A stretch of 64,000 bases of DNA, taken from contig JAFEFS010000091.1 in NCBI GenBank assembly GCA_018240465.1, forward strand, positions 1-64,000. Reading direction: 5' to 3'. Within the stretch, counting starts at the first letter, position 1. The number at the start of each line of letters is the position of its first letter. This DNA comes from Pseudomonadota bacterium (GTDB taxonomy: Bacteria > Pseudomonadota > Gammaproteobacteria > Xanthomonadales > Rhodanobacteraceae). Below are positions 55,410-64,000 of this stretch, piece by piece. Under the pieces are notes generated by a model, which made no database searches, was not told where the DNA came from, and was given only the letters and a program-made list of their open reading frames with translations. Both the position numbers and the translations under genes were made by a program.

Positions 55410-56186
55410 ATGAAAATGCGCACCGTCACCGCCACCCGCTACGTCACCCCGCTGCGCGAGGGCGGTTCGTTGCCGGCCATCGTCGAGGCCGACGACCAGG
55501 GACTTCACGTGCTCAAGTTCCGCGGTGCGGGCCAGGGCCCGCGTGCGCTGATCGCCGAGCTCGTCGCCGGCGAGATCGCGCGTGCCGCCGGACTTGCCGT
55601 GCCCGAGATCGTCCTCGTCGAACTCGACGCGGAACTCGCGCGCACCGAACCCGATCCGGAAATCCAGGAACTGATCCGCGCCAGCGCGGGGCTCAATCTC
55701 GCGCTCGACTACCTGCCGGGCTCGGTCACGTTCGATCCGCTGGTCGAGCAGCCCGACGCCGAACTCGCCTCAAGAATCGTCTGGTTCGATGCCTATGTCA
55801 GCAACGTCGACCGCACCGCGCGCAACACCAACATGCTGGTCTGGCACCGCAAGCTGCGCCTGATCGATCACGGCGCCGCGCTGTACTTCCACCATGATTG
55901 GGAGGATTGGCGCGCACGCAGCGTGCGGCCGTTCGTGCAGATCAAGAGCCATGTGCTGCTGCCGGTGGCGAGCCGCATCGCCGAGGTCGACGAAAGCATG
56001 CGCGCGGCGATCACGCCGCAGGTCATCACCGACATCGCCGCGCAGATTCCGGATTCCTGGTTATGCGACGGCGCACCTTTCGCCGATGCACGCGAACAGC
56101 GCGCCGCTTATGTCGAATATCTCACGCGCCGGCTCGACGCGCCGCGCGCATTCGTTGCGGAGGCGATACGTGTCCACGCAGCCTGA
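55410..56186 (+). CDS. HipA-family kinase (HipA_2 type)
   Basis: A 258-residue protein of the short HipA-like kinase family. It opens RTVTATRYVTPLREGGSLPA. The phosphate-loop region VLKFRGAGQGPRALIAELV is followed by the kinase catalytic segment FDAYVSNVDRTARNTNMLVW and the metal-binding RLIDHGAALYF. It is shorter than toxin HipA (about 440), and no HipB-like HTH gene is beside it. ATG 55410 is chosen; ATG 55398 or 55416 are possible. It overlaps the following DUF3037 gene by 17 bases. It may phosphorylate a protein or small molecule; the target is unknown. Confidence 0.83.
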   Translation: MKMRTVTATRYVTPLREGGSLPAIVEADDQGLHVLKFRGAGQGPRALIAELVAGEIARAAGLAVPEIVLVELDAELARTEPDPEIQELIRASAGLNLALDYLPGSVTFDPLVEQPDAELASRIVWFDAYVSNVDRTARNTNMLVWHRKLRLIDHGAALYFHHDWEDWRARSVRPFVQIKSHVLLPVASRIAEVDESMRAAITPQVITDIAAQIPDSWLCDGAPFADAREQRAAYVEYLTRRLDAPRAFVAEAIRVHAA

Positions 56187-56586
56187 AGCCAGACCCGCCA
56201 TCTACGACTACGCGATCGTGCGTGTCGTGCCGCGCGCGGAGCGCGGGGAATTCCTCAATGCGGGCGTGATCCTCGCCTGCCAGGACGCGAGTTTTCTCGA
56301 GGCACGCGTCGAACTCGACGAGGCCCGCCTGCTCGCGCTCGATCCGAACGCCGATCTCGTGACGATCACCCAACACCTTGCCGCGATTCCGGCAATCTGC
56401 GCCGGCGGCAAGCACGCCGGCCCGCTTGCCGCGTTGTCGCGGCGCGAGCGCTTCGACTGGCTGACCGCGCCGCGCAGCGCGCTGATCCAGACCTCGCCAG
56501 TGCATACCGGGCGCTGCACCGATCCACTCGCCGCGCTCGAAGCGCTCATGCGAAAGATGGTGCGTACGAGCGCTGCCGCGCGCTGA
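56170..56586 (+). CDS. DUF3037 domain-containing protein
   Basis: A 138-residue cytoplasmic protein. It has IYDYAIVRVVPRAERGEFLN and AGVILACQDASFLEARVELD, typical of DUF3037. The start is GTG 56170, inside the 3' end of the HipA-like gene, so the two are translationally coupled; this pairing recurs in other genomes. Its 3' end overlaps the convergent permease gene by 41 bases. It may be the partner or antagonist of the kinase. No function is established. Confidence 0.82.
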   Translation: MSTQPEARPAIYDYAIVRVVPRAERGEFLNAGVILACQDASFLEARVELDEARLLALDPNADLVTITQHLAAIPAICAGGKHAGPLAALSRRERFDWLTAPRSALIQTSPVHTGRCTDPLAALEALMRKMVRTSAAAR

Positions 56587-57835
56587 GCAGCACGACCGCG
56601 ATGCCGACGAGACACACCGCCGCGACGTAGTGCGCCGGAGCGAGCCGGTCGAACTGGAGTACCCAGCCGATGAAGATCGGGGTCAGGCCGCCGAACACGG
56701 CGTAGGCGAGATTGTACGAGAAGGCCACGCCGGTGAAGCGCACCGGCGCGGGAAACGCGCGCACGAGCAGGGTCGGGATCACGCTGACCACGCCGACACT
56801 GAGCCCGGCGACGAACGACAGCGGATACAGATATTGCGGCGCCGCGGCGACGCCGAGATAGAACGCGTAGACGACGCCGATCAGCACCGCACAGCCGAGC
56901 GCCGCCACGCGCGTCGTACCGTAGCGGTCGGCGGCGAGGCCGAAGCCGAGGTTGCCGAGCGCCAGGCCCAGCGTCGCGATCGTGTCGGCGCTGAACGCGA
57001 CCGCAGGCGCGATGCCGTCGAGCTTCTGGATCAACTTCGGTGTCATCAGGATCACGACCACGATCGCCGCGGTCAGCACCCAGGTCAACGCGACGCAGGC
57101 GACCACCGCGGCACCGTGGCCGCGCAATGCCGCCTTGAGCGGCAGTTCGCGCGACAGCTCACGGCGCTGGCGGATCGCCTCGAACACCGGCGTCTCCGCG
57201 AGCATGCGCCGCAACAGCACGGCGAAGAAACCGAACACGCCGCCGATCAGGAACGGGATGCGCCAGCCCCAGTCGAGCATCTGCGCCGGCGTCAGCGCAG
57301 AGTTGAGCGCCGCGGCGAGCAGCGATCCGGCGAGGATGCCGAGGGTCAGGCCCGAGGTCAGCGTGCCGCAGGCGAACGCCGTGCGCGACGCCGGCACGTG
57401 TTCGGCGACGAAGGTCCACGCGCCGGGCACCTCGCCGCCGACCGCCGCACCCTGCACGATGCGCAGCGCGAGCAGCGCGAGCGGCGCGAGGGCGCCCGCC
57501 TGCGCGTAGGTCGGCAGCAGACCGATCAGCAAGGTCGGTACGGCCATCAGGAACACGCTCAGCGTGAACATGCGCTTGCGCCCGCTGCGGTCGCCGAAGT
57601 GGGCGAGGACCACACCGCCGAGCGGACGCGCGAAATAGCCTGCGGCGAACACGCCCCAAGTCTGCAGTTCGCGCAGCCACAGCGCGGTCGATGCCGGGAA
57701 GAACAACGCGCCGATCTGCTCGGCAAGGTAGACGAACAGGATGAAATCGTAGAACTCGAGGGCGCCACCGAGCGCGGCGAGCGTGAGGGTTTTCAGATCC
57801 TTGCCGGACAGCGACGTACTTGAAGCGGAATTCAT
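56546..57835 (-). CDS. MFS transporter, metabolite:H+ symporter (MHS) family
   Basis: A 429-residue, 12-helix major facilitator: LAALGGALEFYDFILFVYLA in helix 1, LAHFGDRSGRKRMFTLSVFL, LPTYAQAGALAPLALLALRI and QGAAVGGEVPGAWTFVAEHV. It is related to, but distinct from, the permease at 48697-50001. It imports an unidentified organic solute with protons. The 3' end overlaps the DUF3037 gene by 41 bases. It lies 61 bases downstream of the glutathione peroxidase gene on the same strand. Confidence 0.9.
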   Translation of the reverse strand: MNSASSTSLSGKDLKTLTLAALGGALEFYDFILFVYLAEQIGALFFPASTALWLRELQTWGVFAAGYFARPLGGVVLAHFGDRSGRKRMFTLSVFLMAVPTLLIGLLPTYAQAGALAPLALLALRIVQGAAVGGEVPGAWTFVAEHVPASRTAFACGTLTSGLTLGILAGSLLAAALNSALTPAQMLDWGWRIPFLIGGVFGFFAVLLRRMLAETPVFEAIRQRRELSRELPLKAALRGHGAAVVACVALTWVLTAAIVVVILMTPKLIQKLDGIAPAVAFSADTIATLGLALGNLGFGLAADRYGTTRVAALGCAVLIGVVYAFYLGVAAAPQYLYPLSFVAGLSVGVVSVIPTLLVRAFPAPVRFTGVAFSYNLAYAVFGGLTPIFIGWVLQFDRLAPAHYVAAVCLVGIAVVLLSARQRSYAPSFA

Positions 57836-57896
57836 GGATTTTGTTCGACTCGCGTCACGGACAGAAGAAAAACCACGGTCATGGAGCAGGTCGGAC

Positions 57897-58376
57897 TTAC
57901 AGCACTGCCGCGATTTCCTTCTCGATCGATTCCGGCGTATCGGTCGGCGCGTAGCGCTTGACTACCTTGCCGTTCTTGTCGACGAGGAATTTGGTGAAAT
58001 TCCACTTGATCGACTCGCTGCCGAGCAGGCCCTTGGCCTCGTGCTTGAGGTATTTGTACAGCGGGTCGGCGTTCGCGCCGTTGACGTCGATCTTGGAGAA
58101 CAGCGGAAACCTGACGTCGTAGGTCAAAGAGCAGAAGTTCTTGATTTCGGCCTCGTCGCCCGGCTCCTGGTGGCCGAACTGGTCGCAGGGGAAGCCGAGC
58201 ACGACGAGCCCCTTGTCCTTGAGCTTTTCGTACAACGCCTCGAGCCCCGTGTACTGCGGGGTGAACCCGCATTTGCTGGCGACATTGACCACGAGCATCG
58301 CCTTGCCCTTGTAGGCGGCCAGCGACTGCTGCTTGCCGTCGATGTCTTTCGCGCTGAAGTCGTAGATACTGGCCAT
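57897..58376 (-). CDS. Glutathione peroxidase (Cys type)
   Basis: A 159-residue thioredoxin-fold peroxidase. The peroxidatic Cys36 is in NVASKCGFTPQYTGLEALYE, followed by VLGFPCDQFGHQEPG and KWNFTKFLVDKNG, giving the Cys-Gln-Trp-Asn tetrad. No signal peptide, so cytoplasmic. It reduces hydroperoxides with thioredoxin or glutathione; gshA lies elsewhere in the window. The second Cys in FPCDQF supports a thioredoxin-dependent mechanism. Confidence 0.95.
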   Translation of the reverse strand: MASIYDFSAKDIDGKQQSLAAYKGKAMLVVNVASKCGFTPQYTGLEALYEKLKDKGLVVLGFPCDQFGHQEPGDEAEIKNFCSLTYDVRFPLFSKIDVNGANADPLYKYLKHEAKGLLGSESIKWNFTKFLVDKNGKVVKRYAPTDTPESIEKEIAAVL

Positions 58377-58444
58377 GGCCGCCTCCGCACAGTGAGAATT
58401 CCGCTAATGTGCGGATGCGGCGGTGGAAAGTCCAGCTCCCTTCG

Positions 58445-58846
58445 TCAGAGCAGCGATTTGGCGTGATCGAGCACGGCCGAGCAGGCTTTCTTGGTGATCG
58501 ATTTCTTCATCGCGCCGAGTTGGCCGATGTCGACGGACTTGCCGTCGCTGGTCTTGACCAGACCCTTGGCGCCGTCGTCGTAGTCCGACTTGTCGGAGTC
58601 GCCGCCGCCCATCTTGCCCATGAGCTTGTCCTTGAGACCGGCCGCGCCACCGCCCAGATAGTTGTTCTTCACGCAATACTCGACCACGCCCGCCGCGTTG
58701 CCGGCGCTACCTGAGGCAAGCGAGGACACATCGCCACCGCCGGCAAGCCCCTTCAAATCACCCAGTTGCGCACCCGCGATGCCGACCAGACCAAATGCCG
58801 CAACAATGCCGCCCAGTACCGCCAAGCCGATCTTGTTCGCGTTCAT
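58445..58846 (-). CDS. DUF2501 (YjjA-like) exported protein
   Basis: A 133-residue small protein with a signal peptide (KIGLAVLGGIVAAFGLVGIAGA). The mature part has GSAGNAAGVVEYCVKNNYLG, GLKDKLMGKMGGG and ITKKACSAVLDHAKSLL, matching DUF2501. The two conserved Cys may form a disulfide in the periplasm. The E. coli homologue is linked to biofilm and stress, but the function is not known. It lies 68 bases upstream of the glutathione peroxidase gene. Confidence 0.87.
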   Translation of the reverse strand: MNANKIGLAVLGGIVAAFGLVGIAGAQLGDLKGLAGGGDVSSLASGSAGNAAGVVEYCVKNNYLGGGAAGLKDKLMGKMGGGDSDKSDYDDGAKGLVKTSDGKSVDIGQLGAMKKSITKKACSAVLDHAKSLL

Positions 58847-58960
58847 GGTTTCATTCTCCTGTGGTGGATCGCGACAACCGATCGCCGCGATGGGGCGGAA
58901 TCTACCGCCCGCGATCGGAAGAAATCGTTAACGGACGGCCCGCACCCTCGCGCCCGCGGT

Positions 58961-60709
58961 TCAGTAGCGCCAGCTGCTCAGGTCGGCGCCTTTCGGCGCG
59001 GTCTTCTCGATGCGCTCGACGATCTTGGGCAGGTACATCGTGTTGTAGCGCAGGCGCGAGTACGCGTTCGGCGTGTTCGCATCGCCGTTCCAGCAGTGTT
59101 CGTCGCGCAGACCGTATTTCACCTCGCCCTCGTAGACCGGATCGCGGAAGCTCTCCAGCGCCGCCTGCATCCGATACACGGCGTCGTTGAGGAAGTAGTT
59201 GTCCGACAGGCCGACGTAGACGTGCAGCTTGCCACGCAGCTTCTCGCCGATCGCAGGCCAGTTGCGCTTGAGGTAGTCGGTCAGGTCCCAGTGCTCGCGC
59301 CAGTAGTCGGCGACGGCATGGTCGATCACGCCCGTGCGCTTGTCGAAGATCGGCTTCGGGTAGCCGTCCGGCCCGACCGGCGAGTACACCGCCTGCCAGA
59401 TGTCCCATTGCTCGGTGGAGCGGCCGTTGCTGCCGAGCATGAGCTCGTAGTTCATCGCGTCGGGCAGCGCCCAGATGGTGCGGCCGAGATAGTCGCGCAT
59501 CGCCGGCTGCGCAATGCGCTTCATCGGGCCATCCATCCACACCGCGTTCTTGTCGTCGTAGAGATTGATGTGAGTGTAGGCGTGGAAATCGACCGGATCG
59601 GGACAGGCGCCGAACGCGCCGTTGTAAAAATCCGGATTGAAGATCTGCACGGCCAGCGCCTCCCAGCCGCCGGTCGAGCCTCCGTAGACGAAGCGCGACC
59701 AGCCGGCACCGAGTCCGCGGAATTGTTTCTCGATGGCCGGGATCAGCTCCTGCTCGATCGCGCTGCCGTACGGGCCGACGTTGGCCGAGTCGACCGCATA
59801 GGAATCGTCGTAGTACGGATTCGCATGCTGCAGCTTGACGATCAGCACGCGCGGGAAGCCCTTCGCGATCCACTGCTGGTAGAACTTGTACGCCTCTTCC
59901 TGCTCGATGCGGTTGTAGCCGGCGAGGTGGAAGCGCTCGTTGTAGTCGGGCTTGAGGTTCGGGTCGGGCGGCTCGGTGCGGAAACCGTCGAAGTCGGGCA
60001 CGAAATGGTCGTGGAAGACGACCAGCGGGAAGCGCGACTTCGGGTGCGCGTCGAAGCCTTCGGGCACGAGCACGGCCGCGGACAGGAGCATCGGCCGGCC
60101 CCAGAACTTCGACAGCAGCTTGCTCTGGATGCGGATGTGGCGGATGTACTGCGTATCCTTCGGCGGAACAATAGCCGGAATCATCTGATCGAGCGCGATC
60201 GTCAACGACGCCGCGCCTTCGATCCTGCCGCCAGCGCCGAGCGTGACCTTCTGCGGCTTCGAGTAGAAATTGCCCGGCTTGATGTTCCAGTGCTGGCCTT
60301 CGCCCTGGTCGGGCGGCAGGTCGAGCACGCGCCCGTCGGCGAGGTGGAAGGTCTCGTAGCGGTTGAGCAACGCCTGCACGTTGTAGCTGCCCGGAGGCAG
60401 GTCCGCAAGACGCACGACCGGATAACCGTCAGCGACAGGATCGATCGCGACCGTCGTGCCCGGTTTCCAGTCCTTCACGTTCTGGCCGAACGCGGCCTGC
60501 GACTGGATCGTGTGGTCGACCTGGTTGCGCGGCTCGTCGGAGAAGTCGTTCGAGAACAGCAGCATCAGGCGGCCTTGCTGCGGCGTCTTTGCCGCCGTCG
60601 CCGGCAGTTGCACGCTGAAATCCGTTGCCGCTTTCGCCGCTGCGGCGGCAGCCGGACCGCACGCGAGAGCGGACAGTATCAACGCCCGCCAAAAACGCTC
60701 GATACGCAT
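58961..60709 (-). CDS. Secreted alpha/beta hydrolase (esterase D-like)
   Basis: A 582-residue exported hydrolase with a signal peptide (RALILSALACGPAAAAAA). An N-terminal beta domain (about 30-190, with PQQGRLMLLFSNDFSDEPRN) precedes an esterase D-like catalytic domain. Its nucleophile elbow is VYGGSTGGWEALAV, and the C-terminal His probably lies in LRDEHCWNGD. ATG 60709 is preferred for its GGGGATGG upstream; ATG 60715 and 60721 are in frame. It should hydrolyse an ester or peptide outside the cytoplasm; the substrate is unknown. Confidence 0.82.
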   Translation of the reverse strand: MRIERFWRALILSALACGPAAAAAAKAATDFSVQLPATAAKTPQQGRLMLLFSNDFSDEPRNQVDHTIQSQAAFGQNVKDWKPGTTVAIDPVADGYPVVRLADLPPGSYNVQALLNRYETFHLADGRVLDLPPDQGEGQHWNIKPGNFYSKPQKVTLGAGGRIEGAASLTIALDQMIPAIVPPKDTQYIRHIRIQSKLLSKFWGRPMLLSAAVLVPEGFDAHPKSRFPLVVFHDHFVPDFDGFRTEPPDPNLKPDYNERFHLAGYNRIEQEEAYKFYQQWIAKGFPRVLIVKLQHANPYYDDSYAVDSANVGPYGSAIEQELIPAIEKQFRGLGAGWSRFVYGGSTGGWEALAVQIFNPDFYNGAFGACPDPVDFHAYTHINLYDDKNAVWMDGPMKRIAQPAMRDYLGRTIWALPDAMNYELMLGSNGRSTEQWDIWQAVYSPVGPDGYPKPIFDKRTGVIDHAVADYWREHWDLTDYLKRNWPAIGEKLRGKLHVYVGLSDNYFLNDAVYRMQAALESFRDPVYEGEVKYGLRDEHCWNGDANTPNAYSRLRYNTMYLPKIVERIEKTAPKGADLSSWRY

Positions 60710-60776
60710 CGCCATCCCCATCGCCGATTCGAAGCTGCGATGCTAACCGAATTCGAGAGGACGCAACGCGCAAGGA

Positions 60777-61682
60777 TCAGCCGATGCGTTGCAGCGGCAT
60801 CACCGTGCGCTGCAGCGTCGGCGTGTCGATGTAGTGGTCGATCAGCAGAAACGCGAACAGCGCCATCAGGTAGATGATCGAATAGTTGAACACCTTCATC
60901 GCAAAGCGTTCGGACGGCGGATCCAGCAGCACGATCGCGTAGTAGAGAAAGCCCGCGCCGAGCACGAGCGCGCCGCCGAGGTAGAACGGGCCGCTCATGC
61001 CGGTCAGGTACGGCAACACGGTGACGAGGACGAGCAGGATCGTGTAGTAGAGCACGTGCCAGCGCGTGTATTCGACGCCGTGCGTGACCGGCAGCATCGG
61101 CACCATCGCGCGCGCGTAGTCGTCGCGGCGGAAGATCGCCAGCGCCCAGAAATGCGGCGGTGTCCAGACGAAGATGATCAGCACGAGCAACCAGGCGTGC
61201 GGGTGGATGTGCCCGGTCACCGCGGTCCAGCCGAGCAGCGGCGGCGCGGCGCCGGCGACGCCGCCGATGACGATGTTCTGCGGCGTGGCGCGCTTGAGCC
61301 AGGCGGTGTAGACGATGGCGTAGCCGATCAGCGAAGCAAACGTCAGCGCCGCGGTGAGCGGATTGACCAGCGCGATCAGGATCGTCATTGACAGCGCGCC
61401 GAGGAACACCGCGAACGCGAGCACCTTGGCCGGGGTCAGCGCGCCGGTCGCCAGCGGCCGATGCGCGGTGCGCGCCATCAACTTGTCGATGCGCTGGTCG
61501 ATCAGATGATTGATCGCCGCCGCCGAGGCTGCGGCCAGCCAGATGCCGAGGAAACCCGCGACCGACTCGCGCAGCGGCGGCCAGCCGGGAACGGCGAGGA
61601 ACATGCCGATGATCGCGGTGAACACGATCAGCGCGACCACGCGTGGCTTGGTCAGTTCGAGGTATTGGCTGACGACGGACAT
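60777..61682 (-). CDS. cyoE: Protoheme IX farnesyltransferase
   Basis: A 301-residue UbiA-fold prenyltransferase with nine hydrophobic segments. The first Asp-rich loop is [20 protein letters not shown] and the second region has [20 protein letters not shown] and [14 protein letters not shown]. It converts heme B to heme O in the membrane for heme-copper oxidases. It lies 10 bases downstream of ctaA in the same operon. Confidence 0.95.
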   Translation of the reverse strand: MSVVSQYLELTKPRVVALIVFTAIIGMFLAVPGWPPLRESVAGFLGIWLAAASAAAINHLIDQRIDKLMARTAHRPLATGALTPAKVLAFAVFLGALSMTILIALVNPLTAALTFASLIGYAIVYTAWLKRATPQNIVIGGVAGAAPPLLGWTAVTGHIHPHAWLLVLIIFVWTPPHFWALAIFRRDDYARAMVPMLPVTHGVEYTRWHVLYYTILLVLVTVLPYLTGMSGPFYLGGALVLGAGFLYYAIVLLDPPSERFAMKVFNYSIIYLMALFAFLLIDHYIDTPTLQRTVMPLQRIG

Positions 61683-61692
61683 GCGCGAGAGT

Positions 61693-62706
61693 TTAACGTG
61701 CGGCTACGCGCACTCGCACCAGCAAGGCCAGCAGCGAAAGCAGCAGCACGGCGGCGACGCCGTTGTGCGCGGTCGCGATCGGCAACGGCAGGCCGAGCTT
61801 GACGTTGGCGATGCCGAGCGAGACCTGCAGCAGCAGCGCGATGCCGATCGCTACCGCGAACGGCCGCGTCTGCACATGCCGCGCGGCGCGCTGGGCGACA
61901 GCGAAGGCGAGGTGACCGAACACGAGCACGGCGCCGATGCGGTGCACGAGCTGGATGGCGATGCGCGCCGAGCCGTCGAGCACGCCGCCCTCGTAGTTGA
62001 CCCCGATGCCGCGCCAGAGCACGAATGCCTGGTGAAAATCCATGTTGGCCGGCCACCATTGACCTAGACAGCTCGGAAAGTCGAGGCCGCAGGCCAACGC
62101 GGCATAGTTCGAACTGGTCCAGCCGCCGAGCGCGATCTGCGCGGCGACAAGGCCGATGCCGACCGCCGTCAAACGCCAGAGTTTGTTCTGCTCCGCAACG
62201 GCGAACCGCGGATTGGCGACGGGCGGGATCGTCAGGCGCAAGGCGGTGTAGGCGAGCAGCGCGAACGTGGTCATGCCGCCGAGCAGATGGCCCATGACCA
62301 CGACCGGTTTCAGTTTCCAGGTCACCGTCCACATGCCGAGCAGGGCCTGGAACAGGATGACGACCGATGCCGCCAGCGGTACTGCGGCGAGCCCGCGCAG
62401 TCCGCGACGCCGGCGCCATGACCAGACCGCCAGCGCGAACGTGGTCAGGATCAGGCCGCCGGCAAGGAAACGATGCACCTGCTCGCGCCAGGCCTTGTCC
62501 GACTCGACCGGGCGATCGGGAAACGCGGCGTTGGCCGCGGCGATGTCGGTTTCGTGCTTGGGCCAGGTCACCTTGCCGTAGCAGGTCGGCCAGTCCGGGC
62601 ATGACAAACCCGCATTCGACAGACGCACGAATGCGCCGAACACGATCACGACCAGCGCGAAAGCCGTTGCGATCCACGCAAGTCTTGCGATTCCTCTCGT
62701 ACTCAT
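61693..62706 (-). CDS. ctaA: Heme A synthase
   Basis: A 337-residue COX15/CtaA-family membrane protein with eight hydrophobic segments. It has [20 protein letters not shown] with the conserved Cys pair, the heme-ligand His in [34 protein letters not shown] and a second-half [16 protein letters not shown]. It oxidises heme O to heme A. It shares one base with the SCO-like gene upstream and is followed by cyoE. Confidence 0.94.
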   Translation of the reverse strand: MSTRGIARLAWIATAFALVVIVFGAFVRLSNAGLSCPDWPTCYGKVTWPKHETDIAAANAAFPDRPVESDKAWREQVHRFLAGGLILTTFALAVWSWRRRRGLRGLAAVPLAASVVILFQALLGMWTVTWKLKPVVVMGHLLGGMTTFALLAYTALRLTIPPVANPRFAVAEQNKLWRLTAVGIGLVAAQIALGGWTSSNYAALACGLDFPSCLGQWWPANMDFHQAFVLWRGIGVNYEGGVLDGSARIAIQLVHRIGAVLVFGHLAFAVAQRAARHVQTRPFAVAIGIALLLQVSLGIANVKLGLPLPIATAHNGVAAVLLLSLLALLVRVRVAAR

Positions 62707-63287
62707 CAGTTCACCACCTTGGGCAAATCACGGCGCACACCGCCGAGGTCGTAGCCTTCGGCGTAGCGCATCATCAGATAACCGCCCGGATCGACCAGTG
62801 CGAGAGCAAGCCCGTCGTCGGCCTCGGCGGACAAGTCGGCGAACGCATTCGCGTCGTCGCGGCCTGCCTGCAGCGGCGCAAGCGCAGTCAGCACATCCGC
62901 GGGCAACGCCGGACCGAGATAGACCAGGCGCAGGCGTTCCGCGTTGCGCCCCAGCGTCGCGCGCATGCGCACGAGGTCGGCAAGCGCGTTGCGGCATTGC
63001 TGCTCGCAGTTCGCGCCGGGCAAAGCGAGCAGCGTCCATTGCCATTGCGGGTTGCGCCAGACCAGTTTGTCGCCGCCCGCGAGCGTCACCGGCACCGCAT
63101 CGACCTGTCGCGGCGGATTGATCAGCGTGCCATAGGCCTTCGTGCCCTTGGGCTCCCAGCCCGCGCGCGTGAGCACGAAGGCGATCAGCATCGGCACGAC
63201 GAACACGGCGACGACGCCGATCAGCATCCAGCGATTGCGATTGCGCACAGCGCGCACGGCGTGTGTGTCGAGAGGTTGTTCGGACAT
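62706..63287 (-). CDS. SCO-like cytochrome oxidase assembly protein
   Basis: A 193-residue membrane-anchored protein. One N-terminal helix (WMLIGVVAVFVVPMLIAFVL) precedes a periplasmic thioredoxin-like domain. LPGANCEQQCRNALADLVRM holds a C-x3-C motif like the copper site of SCO proteins. The usual distal His is not evident, so metal binding is uncertain. It lies between SURF1 and ctaA, the place such proteins occupy in Xanthomonad oxidase clusters. Confidence 0.8.
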   Translation of the reverse strand: MSEQPLDTHAVRAVRNRNRWMLIGVVAVFVVPMLIAFVLTRAGWEPKGTKAYGTLINPPRQVDAVPVTLAGGDKLVWRNPQWQWTLLALPGANCEQQCRNALADLVRMRATLGRNAERLRLVYLGPALPADVLTALAPLQAGRDDANAFADLSAEADDGLALALVDPGGYLMMRYAEGYDLGGVRRDLPKVVN

Positions 63288-63293
63288 GCAAAT

Positions 63294-64000
63294 CTACTTC
63301 CGTACTTTCTTGAAATGCAGCAAGACGAAGATCACGATCGCGGCGACCGCGAACGCGAACCATTGGACGGCGTAGCCGCGATGTCGCGCGGGCGGCATCA
63401 CGCTCGGCGTCCAGCTGCGCACGAAACCGGACGCTGGCTCCTTGTCGAGCAACAACACCCGCGGCAACAGCGGGCGATCCAGATCGGCGGCGATTTCCCG
63501 CGCGTCGATCGCCAGCGTCAGCTTCGGCCATGCGGTCTGCCGCGTCAACGCGTTGCCGCCGACGCGAACCCCGTTGCCGGGGAACGGCGCGTACACGCCC
63601 GACAGAGTCACCTCGTCTTGCGGCAATGGCGGCAGCATCGGCTGCGTGCCACGCTCGTGCGACCAGCCGACCCAGCCGCGATCGACCAGCAATACATCGT
63701 CCCCTTCCGAAGCGAATGCCGCATAGACCTCGACGCCGAGCTTGCCGTCGCGCACCTGCTCGTCGCGCAGCCAGCCGCGATCGGCGAGGAACTGCCCGCG
63801 CACCCGCACATGCGGGAAACGGTCCTCCGGCGGCACGCGGCGCACGGCGGCAAAATCCTCGAATGCCGCCTTCGGCGCCGCATCGAAGGCGTCGAGCAGA
63901 CGCTCGGCCTGATGCGCGCGATCGAGCTGCCAGATACCGAGCCGCACGAACGACGCGACGCCGACCAGGGTAAGAACCACCGCGAACCACGATGGCCGTT
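63294..64000 (-). CDS. SURF1-family cytochrome oxidase assembly protein (5' truncated by window edge)
   Basis: The frame is open to the right edge, so the start codon is outside the window; about 234 residues are visible. The first helix region reads LTLVGVASFVRLGIWQLDRA, the SURF1 signature; VLLVDRGWVGW and the terminal GYAVQWFAFAVAAIVIFVLL follow. SURF1 helps insert heme A into subunit I of the oxidase. It starts the visible part of the SURF1 - SCO-like - ctaA - cyoE operon. Confidence 0.9.
   Translation of the reverse strand, partial: RPSWFAVVLTLVGVASFVRLGIWQLDRAHQAERLLDAFDAAPKAAFEDFAAVRRVPPEDRFPHVRVRGQFLADRGWLRDEQVRDGKLGVEVYAAFASEGDDVLLVDRGWVGWSHERGTQPMLPPLPQDEVTLSGVYAPFPGNGVRVGGNALTRQTAWPKLTLAIDAREIAADLDRPLLPRVLLLDKEPASGFVRSWTPSVMPPARHRGYAVQWFAFAVAAIVIFVLLHFKKVRK

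Noticed and set aside
58766..60877. 703-codon plus-strand open frame opposite the esterase gene
   Set aside because: It has Arg/Val/Asp-biased shadow composition, no domain, and runs across two gene boundaries.
1..64000. CRISPR arrays, tRNA or rRNA genes, insertion sequences and prophage genes
   Set aside because: Looked for regular direct repeats, cloverleaf-like segments, transposase motifs and phage structural genes; none was found.

Overview
The window is a stretch of GC-rich (roughly two-thirds G+C by eye) bacterial chromosome, densely coded on both strands. Gene content points to a gammaproteobacterium of the Xanthomonadales/Lysobacterales type, probably Rhodanobacteraceae-like. The pointers are the SURF1 - SCO-like protein - ctaA - cyoE order, rpsU next to tsaD and yqeY, the folK/folB/pteridine-reductase group, and an intergenic repeat of the kind common in that group. 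This placement is inference; no rRNA is present. No tRNA, CRISPR array, insertion sequence or prophage was seen.

Bases 1-20079 form a large exopolysaccharide locus of the PEP-CTERM/exosortase-A associated type. The plus-strand half (1-8529) has two GT4 glycosyltransferases, two asparagine-synthetase-like amidotransferases (one with and one without the glutaminase Cys), an O-antigen-ligase-like protein and an AT-richer acyltransferase. The minus-strand half (9120-18204, read right to left) runs nucleotide-sugar dehydrogenase, nucleotide-sugar epimerase, outer-membrane export protein, Wzz-like co-polymerase, a BY-kinase-like protein without the Walker A lysine, an outer-membrane beta-barrel, a polysaccharide deacetylase and a GT2 glycosyltransferase. 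The initiating sugar-phosphate transferase (18682-20079) is divergent from this operon across a 477-base control region. No exosortase and no PEP-CTERM substrate is visible, so the rest of the system, if present, lies to the left.

Bases 20195-32901 are mixed housekeeping: LOG-family hydrolase, TfoX-C protein, free-methionine-sulfoxide reductase, TMEM175-like channel, bioD, a polytopic membrane protein, tandem M3 metallopeptidases separated by a strong terminator, an amidinotransferase-fold enzyme, gshA and engB. Bases 33026-39445 are cell-envelope and RNA functions: cytochrome c4, two DsbA-like proteins, an endonuclease/phosphatase-fold protein, soluble lytic transglycosylase and cca.

Bases 39442-44291 hold a MidA-like methyltransferase and folate genes (pteridine reductase, folK, folB), then tsaD. 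From 44353 comes the macromolecular-synthesis cluster rpsU - yqeY - dnaG, interrupted between yqeY and dnaG by an ArsR / NIPSNAP / alpha-beta hydrolase cassette; rpoD does not follow dnaG. Bases 48697-60709 are accessory. They hold two MHS-family permeases, a DUF4440 lipoprotein and a cold-shock gene with a long leader. They also hold an overlapping GcvT-like plus two PYROXD2/CrtI-like flavoprotein operon, a HipA-like kinase overlapping a DUF3037 gene, glutathione peroxidase, a DUF2501 protein and a large secreted esterase. The right end (60777-64000) is the heme A / cytochrome oxidase assembly cluster, with SURF1 cut by the window edge.

The most promising under-described items are the GcvT/flavoprotein triplet, the HipA-like/DUF3037 pair, the kinase-dead-looking BY-kinase and Cys-less amidotransferase of the EPS locus, the structured leader before the epimerase gene, and the terminator abutting the ribosome binding site of the second M3 peptidase.
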